This document shows positions 32,693 to 44,214 of a DNA stretch of 64,000 nt, piece by piece. The stretch comes from Brachycybe producta (Eukaryota > Arthropoda > Diplopoda > Playtdesmida > Andrognathidae). Location: the NCBI GenBank assembly GCA_036925085.1, contig JAUPFP010000003.1, positions 1,364,001-1,428,000 on the forward strand, in the 5' to 3' direction. Below the pieces are notes generated by a model, which worked only from the letters and a program-made list of their open reading frames with translations, was not told where the DNA came from and made no database searches. The position numbers and the translations under genes were made by a program. Position 1 is the first letter of the stretch, and every line of letters begins with the position of its first letter.

Positions 32693-34582
32693 ATGGAATT
32701 CACAAGAAAGAATTCCAAAAACCATGAAATAAATTTCATGAAAATGTTAACGCCATTGTTTTTTACGATGCCTTTACGAGGAATTCCGTTAACTGACGAC
32801 GGAAATTCCTCCAGAATTTATAAATATTACAGTATTTTCATGAAAATATTCCTGTTGTTTCTACATGTGTTTATGGTTCTGTTGGGAATTAAATTAATAT
32901 TTTCTACCCTTGACAACCAGATGATAATTAGCACAGTACAAATAACGGTAACAGTGACACAAACGGTTCAATTGGGAATTCTAGATTTGATTTTTATCCT
33001 GAAACAGGACATTCTTTTCTCGACGGTTCGTGCAGCCAACAAAATGAACTTGATGATCCTGAATCAAAAAACTTTAAGGAAATTTCAAACAATTGTTCGA
33101 TGCATAATTTGTTATTGCATTTCAGGTTCAGTCTACACGGTTATAAAAGGAATCGCGATGACAGATCGCGAAAAACTCAAAGCAAAATATGCACTGGAAT
33201 ATCACGATCCAGATATCTGTTTTGCAAACGGAAAATATTGCACAAAATTCACTCACCTACTACAAATATTAGAACATTGGTTTTTTTTTACTAATCCCAT
33301 CCAATTTTTTTCTTACGGTCAACTTCTCACTGTATTGTTACTGTTTAAAATTACTTTTACGGAACTTCGTAAGCAATTTGATTGTAAAAAATCTACTCAA
33401 GAATTACTTCTGTTTTTGAAACATCTTCAAGTGTCGACCGAAGCTGTGAACAAATTCAATACACTTAATCGATTCTTAATAAGCACAGTGTGTTTTGCAT
33501 TCTTATTCTACATTGTGTTCTGCATACGAGCAATGGACGTTTTCGCACAAAAAATAAATTACGATCTCGTTAAATTCTGCACTGCAGTAAGCATGCTATA
33601 TACGACTCTAAGCCTATGTACCATATTGTCAATGGCAAACGTAAACAAAACGGTAAGTCCATGGGCCCACACAGTTTCAATAGGTTTTCGGGAGAGGTTC
33701 CCAGTTACAGCCCAGTTTTAGAGGTTCTGGAGGCCTCCCAGTTTCGAAAGGCTCCAGGAAAGCCTCCCAGTTTCGAAAGGCTCCCAGGAGCTCCTCAGTT
33801 TGGAGAGGCTCCCGGCTATGCTAGATGCATGATTTCACCTTTGAATTCTAGCCTCTCCCCAGGTTTTGTAACTGAAAAACGCAATTTTTCGTTTACTTAT
33901 GAATTTCTATTTAAAAAAAATGTTTGGGGGGGGGGGGCGCACTGAAGATTTTTGCTCCCGGGCGCCAAAAACCTAGCTACGCCACTGCTCAACACCAATT
34001 AAATAATGTCAATATTCTGAAAAGAACACGAAGAAGGTTTCTGTAAGTATAACTAGATCGGAAAACTTTACCGCAATTCCAAACAACGTTTCTCGTTACC
34101 GAATTTGTACCAGAATATCTCTAATTATTATTATTAATAACTAATTTTATTTAAATTAAAATGTTTCTAGATACTGGACTCGATAATACATACGATAGGT
34201 GTTCAAAACGTAAGAGGAAAACAGATGGAAAAAGCTTCATATAAAGTACGATATAATATTTGCAATAATTTCAGCATGTTATTGCAAAACTTAAATTATT
34301 CCGCTTTTTGTTTTTATTTTTCTGCAAAGGTTAATGAACAATTGTTGGTCTACGTGGAAAACGTATCGATTGATCCACCTCAATTGAAACTAATGGTTGT
34401 CGGAGCCGTGAGTACGGAACTCATATTTACGGTAATTTAATGGAATTTATACGGATCTGTATTTATATTATCTGTATATATTATCTGTAATTTATATGGA
34501 TCCGTAATATAAAATCGGAAATTTTGTTTTTCAGGCTGCTTTGACTGTTCTGTCTTATGTCACTGTTGTGTATGGACTTTAA
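32693..34582 (+). CDS. Gustatory-receptor-like chemoreceptor, three exons, 422 aa
   Basis: Predicted exons are 32693-33652, 34171-34431 and 34535-34582, all joined in phase 0. Donors are ACG|GTAAGT and ACG|GTAATT; acceptors are TTTCTAG and TTTTTCAG. The 422-aa product is multi-pass: hydrophobic segments include FLLFLHVFMVLLGIKLIF near residues 54-71, a Thr/Val-rich second segment, LLTVLLLFKITF near 210, FLISTVCFAFLFYIVF near 262-277, and a last segment split by the final intron. It ends AALTVLSYVTVVYGL*, where insect gustatory receptors carry the TYhhhhhQF motif. Length, a phase-0 intron before the short last exon and the hydrophobic pattern all fit that family. These proteins are ligand-gated channels of sensory neurons; the ligand cannot be inferred. 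The Gln-Phe of the motif is not conserved. Reading through the first donor gives a spurious 342-aa frame. The first intron carries a decayed transposon. Confidence 0.75.
33660..34000. mobile_element. Decayed transposon inside the chemoreceptor intron 1
   Basis: A GC-richer patch in an AT-rich intron. It has repeated CCCAGTTTCGAAAGGCTCC words (33738-33790), a G run at 33926-33937, and the terminal-like complement of CAGTGGCGTAGCTAGG at about 33972-33988. CAGTGGCG ends are common on hAT-type elements. The left boundary is not clear. Confidence 0.5.
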
Positions 34583-34750
34583 GTAGTTACTGTATATTGA
34601 CAATGCATCTTGAAGCACCTTAAAAGTCCCTCTGTCATAGGCCTAATGGACTGTTTGCAGAGTATTTTTTTGTACATTAATTGTAATAGGATCTAGTTAA
34701 GTTTTCTCTTGAATTTCAATAATTACTCTTCAAGTAGGCTCTTAAGGTAG

Positions 34751-35220
34751 AATACCTTAGGAGCGACTGGAACTGCAGTCTTGTTCGCGACCCACAGTGA
34801 TTCCTGGGAGGTCGTTGTTGTGCGACTCGCGATCGTCAGTCTTGAGTCAATTTGTCTGTTGTTCAGATCGTTTTACCATCACGACTTGTGACCAAACTGT
34901 TCTTCGAGCAGAATAGTTGCAGTCGTCAGTCGCACAATAGAGACGCCCGTCACGCATTCTGGTCGCCAGTCGCGTCACAAGCAAGTAAAGGCGACAGTTC
35001 CTGTCGGCAATACAGTCATTTGCCCCGCTCTTTTATTAGCGTCAGACCAAATCTCAACCAATAGGAAACTGAAAAGGGCGGTGGCATGTGATGTCAGACC
35101 AAATAACAAACCAATTAGAAGTTGCCATTCCTCATAAAAAAGGGCGGGGCAAACAACTGTATCTTACTGTCTTTACTTGCTGTATCAAGTCCGGTCGCTG
35201 GATCGCGGTCGCTCCTAGGG
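34751..35220. mobile_element. Composite short element with CCTAGGAGCGAC ends
   Basis: Left end CCTTAGGAGCGACTGGAA and right end GGATCGCGGTCGCTCCTAGG form a terminal inverted repeat. AGCAAGTAAAG and CTTTACTTGCT pair further in. The centre (about 35015-35160) resembles a family D' MITE: TTTGCCCCGCTCTTTTATTA, a degenerate CRE (TGATGTCA), ACCAATTAGAAG and GGGCGGGGCAAA. It lies 170 bp after the chemoreceptor stop. Confidence 0.72.
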
Positions 35221-35689
35221 AATTCCAACTGGGCTTAATTTTCCTTGACTTTCCTTAATTTTCCCTGAGTTTTCAGGTGATTGGTTGTTGTGAACCCTGA
35301 GTTTTCTTAATTATTTGCCACATTTTGTCGTAAAAATCAAATTAAAATATTTTAAAATGTAAAATATTCGGTTTTTTTCTTCTTCGGCTAAATCTAGTTT
35401 TATAAAAAGTATATGGATTAAGGTATTGCATGTTCTTAATGGAAACATTTCAAGCACCGAAAACGCAAAAAACCCAAAATTAAACAAATGAATATGTCCT
35501 TGACTAAAATACATCACGATTAATATAACTAAAAATGAATGTTAACACACAAAGGTAGGTATTTTTTTTTTGTTCACCTGTTTGTCTACCTGTCAATCAT
35601 AATAGTTGATCAATGATGGTGTCTCATAGAATAACCATTATTAATTAATCCATTTCATAACCAAACAACATACTTAACCGTTTTATATG
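35221..35689. other. Gene-free stretch
   Basis: TTTTCCTTGACTTTCCTTAA simple repeat near 35240-35280; nothing else recognised. Confidence 0.5.
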
Positions 35690-36905
35690 AAAAGAGAGCT
35701 GATTTTAAAACTTTTTTTTTTATTCTGTCCTTTCAGATGAGAAACTAGAAAGTGTGTTTAGAAACTAGAAGGGTAACTCAATCACTTAATTGGTATTTTT
35801 CATGTTGAGATCTTTCAAGTTAAACTTTTTATTGGAGGAAAAAGTTGGATCATTTTCCAAACTAACATAAAAAGCTTATTTTAAAACCCATACGTGATTG
35901 AACCACCCTTCTAGTTTCTAAAAACACATTCAAGTTTACCTTAATTTCACATCTGAAAGGCAGAATAACCAAAGTTCGATAATCCAGTTGTTTCTTAAAT
36001 CTTAATTAAAGTGGTTTAAAAAATGTAAACGCCAATTGAACTCTTGTTTATTTAATTTTTTTTGTAAGCAAAATGAAGAGAAACTGGAATGTGTTTTAAA
36101 AACTAGAACGGTAACTCAATAACTTACGGGTATTTTAATGTTGAAGTCTTTTAAAATAAACTTTTTATGGGCAAAAATGATAAAATGTCATCTGATTAAA
36201 ATTGAATTATTTTCATAAAAAAGCTTATTTTGAAAGATTAGATATTAAACATGAAATTACCCTTTAAGTGATTGAGCTACCCTTCTAGTTTTGAAAACAC
36301 ATGAAAGTTTCTCTTACGTTTGCTCTTCTGAAAAACAAAAAGTGTGAAAGTTCAAAGTGTGTTAGAAACTAGATGGGTACTCAATCATTTAAAGATATTT
36401 TCATATTTGATATCTTTCAAAATAAACCTTTTATAGATAAAAAATATATATATATTTACTTAAAAGTTATATCATTTTCAAACTATCTTAAAATAGTTTA
36501 TTTTGAAATATATCAAATATGAAATTACCCTTTAAGTGATTGAGCTACCCTTCTAGTTCCTAACACACTTTGAACTTTCACACTTTCTGTTTTTTTCAGA
36601 AGAGCAAAATTAAGAAAAAACTTACATGTGTTTACAAAACTAGAAGGGTAATTTCATGTTTGATATTCTAATCTTTCAAAATAAGCTTTTTTATGAAAAT
36701 AATCCAATTTTAAGCAGATGACATTTTATCATTTTTGCTTATAAAAAGTTTATTTCAAAAGACTTCAACATTAAAATACCCTTAAGTTATTGAGTTACCG
36801 TTCTAGTTTTTAAAACACATTCTTATTTCTCTTCATTTTGCACTCTTGATTAAAAAGGCAGAAATAATTCAAAAGTTTGAGGAACGTTTTGCACTTTTAA
36901 ACCCC
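35690..36905. mobile_element. Cluster of four family A elements
   Basis: Copies at about 35690-35990, 36035-36340, 36340-36600 and 36590-36905. Each has an AGAAACTAGAAGGGTA-type left arm (the third AGATGGGTAC) and CTACCCTTCTAGTTTC-type right arm. The second, third and fourth share outer arms back to back (GTTTCTCTTACGTTTGCTCT, GAGCAAAATTAAGAAAAAAC). The last ends GAGGAACGTTTTGCACTTTT. Confidence 0.83.
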
Positions 36906-37165
36906 ATCTTAAATACGGTTTCCATCCAAATTTATATAACAAATTCCACTTAAAAAACAACATTTTCAGTATTGTTTCAAAATGACTCGAAGGTCTTAAA
37001 CCAGATTTAAGGTTCTTTTTATGTTTTCTTCTAACCTTCAAGGTCTAAAATATATTTTTCACACACATTTTTCTTTCTAATTTTCACCTTAACCTTTCAA
37101 CATTAAAAAAAAAGAAATTCCCCCAAAAAAACGCTTCAAAAGAAAATAAAAAATGCGTTTCGTAC

Positions 37166-38122
37166 CTGGACCACGTTCTGCTGTCCACTCAAAGTGACCG
37201 TACTGACCCTACGACTCGTAGGTAGCTCCCTTTCACTCAACGTAATCGACACTGGAGACGATGGACATGTTCCACTGGACTCACCCATTTGTCTTAATGT
37301 TTCAACTGATAGAAAATTACCATTCTGACGACCACTTCCTCGTCCGCCTCCTCCTTCTGAACCTTGATCGTTAGAGGCTAAACCATTAAAAACTAAAGAG
37401 TTACAAGGAGAAACTGTTCGGTTATTAGAAGAAATTAACCGTGACGTCGTTGGTGTTAGAACCGTGCTCGATCTATTGCTTCGAGGGGTGGAAAGATCGT
37501 AATGATCTCGTGCAATCGACGACGAAGAACCGCCGCAATAACTATGACAGTAACCTTGAGAAGATGATGGATTTACGATAAAACGATGATATCCACCATC
37601 GTAATCTGAATCATCCATCATGCCGTAATTACTAGAATACGGTGGTGCCCAACTGTGCCGTTTATTAGAATGTTCGATGTAGCACGGTTCACCGTCACGA
37701 TTAAACAAAGTACGAGAATTCGTAACATCGATTCCAGATGTGGAATCGACATCACGAAGATTTTGATGGAACGAACTTTCGATAAACTTCGAAGAATCGT
37801 CGTTAAAACTCGAACTACGGTTCATTTCGCTCTTTAAGTCGACAAAACTACGAACTCTTCGTAAGCCAGTCGTTGTATCATCGGCAGTTACCATCATCCG
37901 AGGTCCATCATGGTCTCGAGGAGAAGGATCTTCGTAAACTTGATTACAATTTGTAGTTTGTACAGGAGGAGGTGATGGCCACTGGTCAGTAACATCATTT
38001 TGGTCAGCATTGATAGATGGAATGATTTTCAGTTGAGGATGAGGAAGAGGAGGAGGAGGAGGCAAAGGTGGTGATGAAACGCAGCCGTTTCTATTTTCTG
38101 ATGAGATTTTTTCGTCCATCAT
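37166..38122 (-). CDS. Ser/Pro-rich N-terminal coding exon of an unrecognised gene
   Basis: One long exon of 319 codons. It opens ATG-ATG at 38122 after an in-frame upstream TGA and ends in phase 0 at CAG|GTACG (intron starts at 37165). The product starts MMDEKISSENRNGC, has a proline run (about residues 19-28), Ser-rich stretches (about 104-116 and 186-204), a TDQWPSPPPV block, a Gly-rich patch near 257-266 and a basic RRVST (a PKA-type site in form) near 304-308. No globular domain is visible, so it is probably the disordered cytoplasmic N-terminus of a larger signalling, scaffold or channel protein. The next exon would be to the left. The phase-0 exon at 22802-23143 on the same strand may be a second first exon of the same gene. 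Codon use is much less AT-biased than the surrounding DNA, supporting real coding. Family not recognised. Confidence 0.65.
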
Positions 38123-38693
38123 TTTTCGTAAAAATTTCAGAACTTTTTCTCGAGAAGATAATTTCTCTTCCTTTCGTAGTCAGAAATCGCAAAAGAAATA
38201 AAACCGTTGATTAGATTTTTTCGAAGTTGTTTTCCAACGACGATGATTTCCGAACAAACATATTGACGACAACAAAGTCTTTCAATCTTGATTTAGGTCC
38301 ATCACAACACAAATTCGATAATTCCATGGATTAAAAAATCTTTCAAAAATCCATCCCTGTATAAAATAAGATTTAAATATCTAAGAAATTAGGCAATAAC
38401 ACATGTATTTACAGTATGCTTCAAAAACATATTTCCAATATACAACTGAAATTAAATTCAAAAATTTTTTTTTAGAAGCAAATTCAATTTTTAATAAAAA
38501 ATTTTTTAGAAAAAATTTCGATTTTTTTAAAATCAAAATTCGATATTTTACAAAATCAGCTTCAAAAATATTGAAAAATTCGTTATCTTTTTATACTTTC
38601 TGCTAAATAAATTTCAATTTTTACTAAAAAGTTGTTTCTAAAAAGTTTCAAACTAAAATTCAGTAAAAATTGAAACTGAAATTTTTATATAAG
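38123..38693. other. 5' flank of the Ser/Pro-rich exon
   Basis: Probable 5' UTR and promoter for the minus-strand exon in the first couple of hundred bases, becoming A/T-rich beyond about 38340. No defined promoter motif seen. Confidence 0.4.
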
Positions 38694-39009
38694 TAGGGTT
38701 CGGATTTATGCAAATATCAAATCAAATATTTCTCAATTTGTGGCCCAAGTGCCAATTATGAAGTAATCATCATCATTAGAGTAACTGCAATTATGCCTAT
38801 TCTAATCAAAAAGGTTAGTTAGAGGCTAGATGTCCGGTTACTATCAGTTGTCAACTAGTGTTCTAGCCTCTAACAAGTGTTCTTTTTATTAAAAAAATCC
38901 TTAATTGTTGTTTGATCTAAACACCCCCTGATTGTAATTTCACAATTTGGCCCTTGAGCCACAGATTGAGAAACATTTGCTTGATATTTGCATAAAAATC
39001 CGAGCTCTA
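38694..39009. mobile_element. Family B MITE with near-perfect 8-bp target duplication
   Basis: TAGGGTTCGGATTTATGC to AAAAATCCGAGCTCTA. Flanks are TATATAAG (38686-38693) and TTTATAAG (39010-39017), 7 of 8 identical. Confidence 0.88.
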
Positions 39010-39039
39010 TTTATAAGCAATTTCAGGCGTGTCATAGTG

Positions 39040-39420
39040 TGAATACGCCTCTGAAACTCTTTGATTAGTCTGTCTTTTAGGTTGTAAAAATGAAGGGAAA
39101 CTTGAATGTCTTTTAGAAACTAGAAGGGTAATTCAATCAATTTAAAAGTATTTTCATGTTTGGCATCTTTCAAAGTAAGCTTTTTTTGTTAGTTTGAAAA
39201 TGACCCAAACAGGAGGTTTCAAAGTGTAAACGAATCTCGAAATCGAGAAACCTGAATGTTTTTTACAAACTAGAAGGGTTGTAGACTAACTTTAAAGATA
39301 TTTTCATGTTAATATCTTTCAAAATAAACTTTTTGTAGACAAAAATAAAATAAATATCAGTCTTGTGAAAGACAGAATAACCAGAGTTCGAGGGTCATTT
39401 GCAAATTAAAAGCTGCTTCT
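39040..39420. mobile_element. Two partial family A elements
   Basis: The first starts GAAACTCTTTGATTAGTCTG and has a left arm with AGAAACTAGAAGGGTAATTC. The second left arm is CAAACTAGAAGGGTTG. Both lack most of the right arm; only GAAAGACAGAATAACCAGAG (39368-39387) remains. Confidence 0.75.
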
Positions 39421-39779
39421 AAAAATCGCTACACTTTTTTTAGAAGCAAATTTCATGAAATAAATTCAATTGTCCCATAAAATTGCATAAAAAAACGTAA
39501 AAATGAACTTTTCGAGTAATTAATTCATGTTTCCAATGAGTACTTCATTAGTTTCATTGAAATTACATTGGAGACACCCTGTACAATATTAGCCTACATA
39601 TTGTTATTGCCAACTAACAAATTTATGCTAAGGATTACTTTAAAGCTACACTTAAAAGTTGGATCCGAACACAACTATCGATGTAGTCAAGAAAAAACTA
39701 CAAAAACGATTAAAAACTAAATCCCAACTTGTTCAAAAACAAGAAAATATACAAATGAGCCCCTGAAGATGATTTATTA

Positions 39780-40560
39780 AAAACTAGAAAGCGTTTTAGA
39801 AACTAGAAGGGTAACACAATCACTTAATGGTACTTTTCATGTTGATGTCTTTCAAAATAAACCTTCTAGTTTCTAAAACACTTTCGGGTTTTTAATTAGT
39901 GTTTTAAATACTAGAAGGGTAGTTCAAGGATAATTTCATGCTGATATTTTTTTTTAAAATAATAAGCTTTTTATATTAAGTTTGAAAATTACCTCAACTT
40001 TAATCAGAGAGTATTCATTCATTAAAAGTTTATTTTGAAAGATATCAACGTGAAAATATTAAAAAAAAACCGATTCTGCTACCGTTTTTAGTTGATATCT
40101 TAAAAAATAAACATTTTACAGACAGATATTTTCAAACTCACACAAAAAGTTAATTTGAAAAATAGCCAAATATTAAGTGATTGAGCTACTATTCTAGTTT
40201 CTAAGACACCTTCAAGTTTCTCTTCATTTTTCACCTGAAAGACAAAATAATAACAGGTTTTTTACAGCTTTAAAATTACCTGAGAAACTAGAAGGGTAAG
40301 CTAATAGTATTTTCATGATGATATCTTTTAAAATAATCTTTTTATAGACAAAAATTAAAACAATATCGTCTGTTTAAAGTTGTATAATTTTCAAGCTGAC
40401 ATAAAAAGTTTATTTTGAAAGATTTCAACATGAAAATACTCCTTAAGTGAATGAACTACCCTTCTAGTTTTTTAAACACCTTCAAATTTCTCTTCATTTT
40501 GCACCTGAAAAACAGAATAATCAGAGTTCGAAAGGCGTTTACACTTAAAAGTAGAGATTA
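39780..40560. mobile_element. Cluster of rearranged family A elements
   Basis: At least three left arms (near 39797, 39903 and 40284) and three right arms (near 39860, 40192 and 40458). The final outer right arm is CAGAATAATCAGAGTTCG then GGCGTTTACACTTAAAAG. A C-to-A or G-to-A style decay affects the middle copy. Confidence 0.78.
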
Positions 40561-40918
40561 TGATGAAAAATATTAAGAATATCACATATTAAATTATTAA
40601 TTAAACAAATTACGTCCATATCGTTAATGAAAACAAGCCACTGACCCATTAGTGACCACAAGGTCTCAATATTTACCAAGTTATGATAATAAAATGATTC
40701 CTTTTCGATTAGAAACTTTCTTCGAAAGGGTTTTTTTTTACAGGGGGTTAAAATGTCAATGTTACATATTTGATTTTAAACGATTTTTTTATGTAATTTC
40801 TAAAGAGAGACCAGCAAAAAAAACTGATAAAAACCTTGACGTTACCCTTGAAATAGTTTCAATGAGAACGCCTTAAATATTAACATTGACCAACGTTTAT
40901 TCTACGAATGGCCAATAT
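40561..40918. other. Gene-free stretch
   Basis: A 74-codon plus frame at 40652 has no recognisable protein features and is not called. Confidence 0.45.
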
Positions 40919-41238
40919 TAAAGCTCGGATTTGTATGCAATATCAAGCAAACGTTTCTCAATCTGTGGCCCAAGAGCCAATTGTGAAGTAACAACCCTTC
41001 GTTTAGATCCATCGACAATTTATGGTTTTTTTAAAATCAAAACCACTGGTTAGAGGCTAGAACTTTTTAGTTGACAACTGATATTAAGCAGACATCTAGT
41101 CTCTAACCAACCTTTTTGATTAGAAAATGCAATAATTGTAGTTGCACTCTAATGATGAGATGATTACTTCACAATTGGCACTTGGGCAACAAATAGAGAA
41201 ACATTTCCTTTGATATTTGCATAAAAATCCGAGCCCTA
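40919..41238. mobile_element. Family B MITE
   Basis: TAAAGCTCGGATTTGTATGC to AAAAATCCGAGCCCTA, with CTCAATCTGTGGCCCAAG, GGTTAGAGGCTAGAAC and ACATCTAGTCTCTAACC inside. No target duplication visible. Confidence 0.86.
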
Positions 41239-41413
41239 AAAAATTATATTTGAAAATAATTCTAAATTTTTTTAGAGTTACTTTTTATAGAAAAATCAAT
41301 AGTTTCAAACTAGAAGAGTAAAGAAATTTAATAGAGGCAAGCAATGAGATTATTTTCATTACAAAATCTTTGAAAATAAACTTTTTGTAAAAGATTGTAA
41401 ATGATGAAAATGT

Positions 41414-41618
41414 TGAGGTAATTAGAAATCGGGACGAACAGAAGTTGGCTCCACCCTTTTTATGACGACCGGCAACTTCTAATTGGTTTGTTGTGTGGTT
41501 CGACGTTGAAAAGGGCGGAGCTTGTGACGTCAGACTACATAACCAACCAATTAGAAGTTGTGTTCGTCATAAAAAGGGCAGAGCCAACTTCTGCTCGTCC
41601 CGATTTCTAATTGCCCGT
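41414..41618. mobile_element. Family D MITE, copy 4, with 9-bp target duplication
   Basis: The left end is mutated (TGAGGTAATTAG), the right end is CTAATTGCCCGT. Flanks are TGAAAATGT (41405-41413) and TGAAAATTT (41619-41627). TGACGTCA lies at 41525-41532, GGGCGGAGC lies just before it, and ACCAATTAGAAG after it. Confidence 0.88.
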
Positions 41619-41674
41619 TGAAAATTTATGTTTTTGATGGCTGATTTGTCAACTTCAAAAGATTATTTTAAACT

Positions 41675-42100
41675 GTAAATGAATCTTTTAGAAGGTAAAA
41701 TTAAGAAAAACTTGAAAATGTTTTAGAAACTAGAAAGGTAGTTCAAATGTTGGCACCTTTCAAAATAAGCTATTTATAGACAAAAATTAAAAAAAAATAT
41801 TATCAGCTTAAAATTGTGTCATTTACATAATATTGACAAAAAAAAAAGCTTATTTAGAAAGATATCAAACATGAAAATACAACCGTCAGTGATTGAACTA
41901 CCCTTCTAGTTTCTAAAACACCTTCTAGTTTCTCTTAATTTTGCGCCTAAAAGATAAAAATAACCTGAGAAGTTCTAAAATCAGCTGTTCTTAAACCATT
42001 CTAGTTTCTAACACACTTTAAATTTCTCCTTAGTTGTTACTCTTTTGAAACTACAGAATAAATAAAGAGTTTCAAAATCAGCTTTTCATAAAACATCTTA
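41675..42100. mobile_element. Family A element and a second partial copy
   Basis: The first copy starts GAAGGTAAAATTAAGAAAAA and ends with AGTTTCTCTTAATTTTGCGC. A following half-copy carries only right-arm sequence twice (CCATTCTAGTTTCTAACACA and AGAATAAATAAAGAGTTTCA) and the alternative end AATCAGCTTTTCATAAAACA. Confidence 0.8.
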
Positions 42101-42720
42101 AGAAAACCTTTCAAAACCTAAAACAAAGACTTTGAAATAAACATTTCGGGGTCCAAGTTGTCCAAGGGCTCAACAAAAACCCTGCAGGTGGGCCACCTCC
42201 CCCACCCCACTTACAATACCTCTAATTGGTAGAAATTGTAACTGAGAGGTTTTCCCCAAATCAAAATGTTCACTTTGAACATTTTTTTAACAATATAACA
42301 AGAAAACCCCACAGTTTGTACCATTGGAAACCAACCACACATCATTTTGAAGCCGACACATCACGAACTGACTTTACCTTGACAAATGGTTGCCATTTTT
42401 TTTGCCACCCAACTGAAATAGGGAAGAATAAAAATTCAAACTACATGGAATAACCCTTTCAATTGTTACAAAACTACAAAATAAAGTTATAATTAAATGT
42501 TTCTATTATTTCGATGTAGAACCTTAAAGTAATCGCAGCATTATATGTCGTAACATGCCATAAGAAGTGGCAAGATTAACTCGTGACAAATGATTGTCCA
42601 TTTTGACATTAGTAAGAATTTAGAGGACCATAAGTTGGCTCTCATATACAATAAAGTAATGCAAGTTGTCAAGCTTTTGAAAGTTAATCGTAACTTCTAA
42701 CAGCATGTTGACAAAAATTC
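42101..42720. other. Gene-free stretch
   Basis: A 75-codon plus frame at 42226 shows no recognisable features. No element boundaries seen. Confidence 0.45.
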
Positions 42721-42975
42721 TGTTTTTAAGCTGTTTCACACAAACCACTTTGGGTGGTTGAATACAACTCGGCACGAAAAAAAACTTATTGGGCCCAGAC
42801 AATGCAAGGATTGACAGATTGAAAGCTCTTTCATGACAGACCGTTGGAGTGCAGTTGTTGTATACTCAACAACACTAGGACCACTTTTCAACCACAGTAG
42901 TCGAGAGTCCAGTGGTCGGTTTCGTCAACAATGACGTCGAACTCGACCATCAAAAGTGGTTCAAAGGGGTTTTTA
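42721..42975. mobile_element. Family G element
   Basis: TTCACACAAACCACTTTGGG and TGGTTGAATACAACTCG at the left pair with CGAACTCGACCATCAAAAG and TGGTTCAAAGG at the right. The middle is unrelated to the copies at 9.7-10.1 kb. Confidence 0.6.
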
Positions 42976-43310
42976 AAGTGTAAACGTCCCTTGTACTCTG
43001 ATCATTTTATCACTTAGAAGCAAAAGAAACCTAAAAGTGTTTTAGAAAGTAGAATGGTAACTCAATCCCTTAAAGGTATTTTCATGTTGATATCTTTCAA
43101 AATAAGCTTTTTATACGCAAAAATTAGACAATATTACCTGTTTAAATAAGCAACTTTAAGCAGGTAATATTGTCTACTTTTTGCGTATAAAAAGTTTATT
43201 TTGAAAGATATCAACATTAAAATACTCTAGTTTCCAACACTTTCAATTGCTCTTCTGAAACGCAGAATCAGAGTTGGAAAATCAGCTGTTTATAAAACAT
43301 CTTAAGACTG
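42976..43310. mobile_element. Family A element
   Basis: Starts AAAGTGTAAACGTCCCTTGT, the outer end. The left arm is AGAAAGTAGAATGGTAACTC, and the inner arms AGACAATATTACCTG/CAGGTAATATTGTCT pair perfectly around the centre. The right end is the alternative AATCAGCTGTTTATAAAACA. Confidence 0.84.
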
Positions 43311-44127
43311 TCATTAACTGATTTAGCGCTGAATCATAATTAAATGTAATTATATATAATTATAAGATTAAAAGCCATTTATTATCTAGAATCTAATAAT
43401 GGATATGCTCGTTTTTTTGTGCCTAAGTATTGAAACACACAGGCAACTATTTGACGACAAAATGAAGTCGAAAAGACGCCAACCTTGGCACACAGTTAGT
43501 CGCCTGTGTGCGAAGGTTGCCATCTTTCCATATAAAATACATTGCATCTCAAAGACGTGTGTTCCAAGGGCTCGAATATTAATATTTCTAGAAACTCTTT
43601 CTTCAAATGTTCGAAAAAAATGCCTTTTTTATGAGCATCTTTAATGAAAAAAATTAAATGTCAGTTTGATATATCGTCATTTTCTTATTTGTTGCTTCTC
43701 ACGGTATAAAGGGCCTAGTCAAAGTGTAAAAAAAGAAATCTTTCATAAAAACTATATAAGAAAAAAACATTATACATAATGAGCCAATCAGCTAAGGGGC
43801 CTTAAGTTTTTTTTGTTAAATTTAATTAATGCACTAAAATATTAATAAAAAAAATGACGAAATTTTCTTCGTTATGAGCCAACAAAGCAAATCGCATTGT
43901 AATAGTTATTAAAATGCATTAAAATCAAACGAAATTTAAATTTTTATTGCTGAGAAAAATTGTTTCCCATGATAAAAAAATTAAGAATTTTCATTACAAA
44001 GAAATTCAGTAAATTCTTCGAAAGATAAAATTAAATTTTGAATAAGATTGAAATTTCTTTCATTTTTAAAGATTTCATTATTCGAGGTCCCATCTCTCCC
44101 TTGTATACAATTTTTTCTGTCATTATC
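43311..44127. other. Gene-free stretch with a family G-like fragment
   Basis: At about 43430-43565, ACACACAGGCAACTATTTG and TTGGCACACAGTTAGTCGCC resemble decayed family G ends. The 81-codon frame at 43399 crosses it and is not called. Confidence 0.45.
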
Positions 44128-44205
44128 ACAGGCATTTAGAAATCGGGACGAACACAAGTTGGCTCCGCCCTTTTTATGACGAGCGACAACTTCTAATTGG
44201 TTGAC
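44128..44205. mobile_element. Family D MITE, truncated
   Basis: The left 78 bp only: ACAGGCATTTAGAAATCGGG through CAACTTCTAATTGGTTGACG. The rest is missing. Confidence 0.8.
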
Positions 44206-44214
44206 GCTTAGCAG

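Noticed and set aside
33616-33945. 109-codon frame, and extension of chemoreceptor exon 1 to 342 codons
   Set aside because: Both read into intron 1 past a strong GTAAGT donor; the continuation in phase at 34171 and 34535 completes the expected receptor C-terminus.
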